A stretch of DNA of 6,170 nt. It comes from an uncultured Aquabacterium sp. GTDB lineage: Bacteria; Pseudomonadota; Gammaproteobacteria; Burkholderiales; Burkholderiaceae_C. The notes under the pieces were generated by a model. The model had not been told where the DNA came from. It searched no databases and worked only from the letters and a program-made list of their open reading frames with translations. Position numbers and translations under genes: made by a program. Every line of letters starts with the position of its first letter. The stretch's first letter is position 1. Shown piece after piece: positions 5,570 through 6,170 of this stretch. The DNA is taken from the NCBI GenBank assembly GCA_937923225.1, contig CALAKR010000495.1, positions 1-6,170 of the forward strand. Reading direction: 5' to 3'.

Positions 5570-6170
5570 ATGCGTCGCTATTCCGCAATCATCGCCCTGG
5601 GCCTGGCCTCGCTGGGCTTTCAGGCGCAAGCCGCCGTGATCACCAACCCTGCCCAGGTGCCCGGCACCCAGCAGGTGATCGATTTCAACGGTGAAGATGG
5701 CCTGTCCATCGGTGCTGGTTCGTCGTGGACCACGGGCACCCCGGCCGTGAGCTTCAGCTCGCTTGATGGTGATTTCACCGTGGGTCAGCGCTGGGCCACC
5801 GACCTGGGCATCAATGGCAGCTGGGGCGCCGGCAAGTCTTTCCTGTCGTTCGACACGATCGGCGAGATGACCGTGCGCATCGACTTCGGCAACCTGCGCA
5901 CGCGCGCTTTCACGGCCGATTTCAGCCTGTACCAGGACGCCGGCACGCGCAGCCTGCTCACCGTCACTGCCTACGGCGTGGATGGCAGCTCCAGCTCGTT
6001 CACGCTGGGCTCGTTCAGCGCCTCGCTGGATGGCGTCGCCCTGGATGACAGCGCGCTGATCGATTCGACCAACTACGCGATCACGCAGGGCCTGCGCCTG
6101 GCCCATGCCGACATCGCCTACATCACCATCAAGGGTGATGGCGTGGTGATGGACAACTTCACCTTCACGA
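5570..6170 (+). CDS. Exported protein of PEP-CTERM type, function unknown (partial, C-terminus beyond the window)
   Basis: The reading frame is open from ATG 5570 to the window edge, giving 200 residues without a stop. A Sec signal peptide is clear: MRRYS, a hydrophobic core to about residue 17, and AQA|A with cleavage near 21-22. The mature part is rich in Ser, Thr, Gly and Asp with alternating hydrophobic residues (TVRIDFGNL 101-109, FTADFSLYQ 114-122, LLTVTAYGVDG 129-139, AYITIKGDGVVMDNFTF 183-199), suggesting an all-beta sandwich. The opening VIDFNGEDG (36-44) and the VMDNFTF ending are typical of PEP-CTERM exported proteins, where a VPEP motif usually follows within a few residues; that part is not visible, so the PEP-CTERM assignment is inference. 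No catalytic motif was recognised. Tight spacing to phoX suggests expression together with it. Confidence 0.8.
   Translation, partial: MRRYSAIIALGLASLGFQAQAAVITNPAQVPGTQQVIDFNGEDGLSIGAGSSWTTGTPAVSFSSLDGDFTVGQRWATDLGINGSWGAGKSFLSFDTIGEMTVRIDFGNLRTRAFTADFSLYQDAGTRSLLTVTAYGVDGSSSSFTLGSFSASLDGVALDDSALIDSTNYAITQGLRLAHADIAYITIKGDGVVMDNFTFT

Noticed and set aside
3222..5588. Very long open frame (788 codons) on the minus strand opposite phoX
   Set aside because: Its translation is Gly/Val/Ala/His/Arg-rich with no recognisable domain, and it lies exactly antisense to a well-supported phoX. Such frames arise in GC-rich genes whose codons end in C.

Overview
The window is GC-rich, and its codons end almost always in G or C. 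It carries PEP-CTERM sorting, a Tat-exported PhoX and a protein of the AscD/CDP-6-deoxyglucoseen-reductase type. Together these suggest a free-living betaproteobacterium of the Burkholderiales (Aquabacterium/Ideonella/Leptothrix-like). That placement is inference from gene content and base use; no rRNA or marker gene is present.

Layout, left to right. (1) At the left edge, on the minus strand, are the first codons of an unrecognised gene. Its start overlaps the stop of a 354-aa ferredoxin-fused flavin reductase (1127..63, minus). (2) Divergent from it across a 58-bp spacer is a 304-aa atypical SDR/epimerase-like protein of the YeeZ type (1186..2100, plus). These three look like housekeeping or accessory redox genes. 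(3) After a G/C-rich hairpin comes a 330-aa secreted GDSL/SGNH hydrolase with a C-terminal PEP-CTERM signal (2209..3201, plus). It is followed by an 18-bp perfect palindrome and a textbook intrinsic terminator (3248..3272). (4) Next is a 722-aa Tat-exported PhoX-family phosphatase (3375..5543, plus). It is preceded by a candidate PHO box placed exactly 10 bp before a -10-like hexamer. (5) 26 bp downstream, with a perfect Shine-Dalgarno, starts a secreted protein (5570 to beyond 6170) that resembles PEP-CTERM exported proteins and is cut by the window edge.

How the genes work together: the right half (2209-6170) encodes three exported proteins. Two of them are probably a phosphate-starvation transcription unit: PhoX, which releases phosphate from organic esters, plus a co-transcribed small exported protein of unknown role. 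The GDSL hydrolase sits in its own unit, bounded by hairpins, and would be handled by an exosortase encoded elsewhere.

No RNA genes, mobile elements, CRISPR arrays or phage functions were seen. I found no clearly new multi-gene system. The most informative non-coding signal is the candidate PHO box/-10 promoter before phoX. The least understood gene is the exported protein after it.
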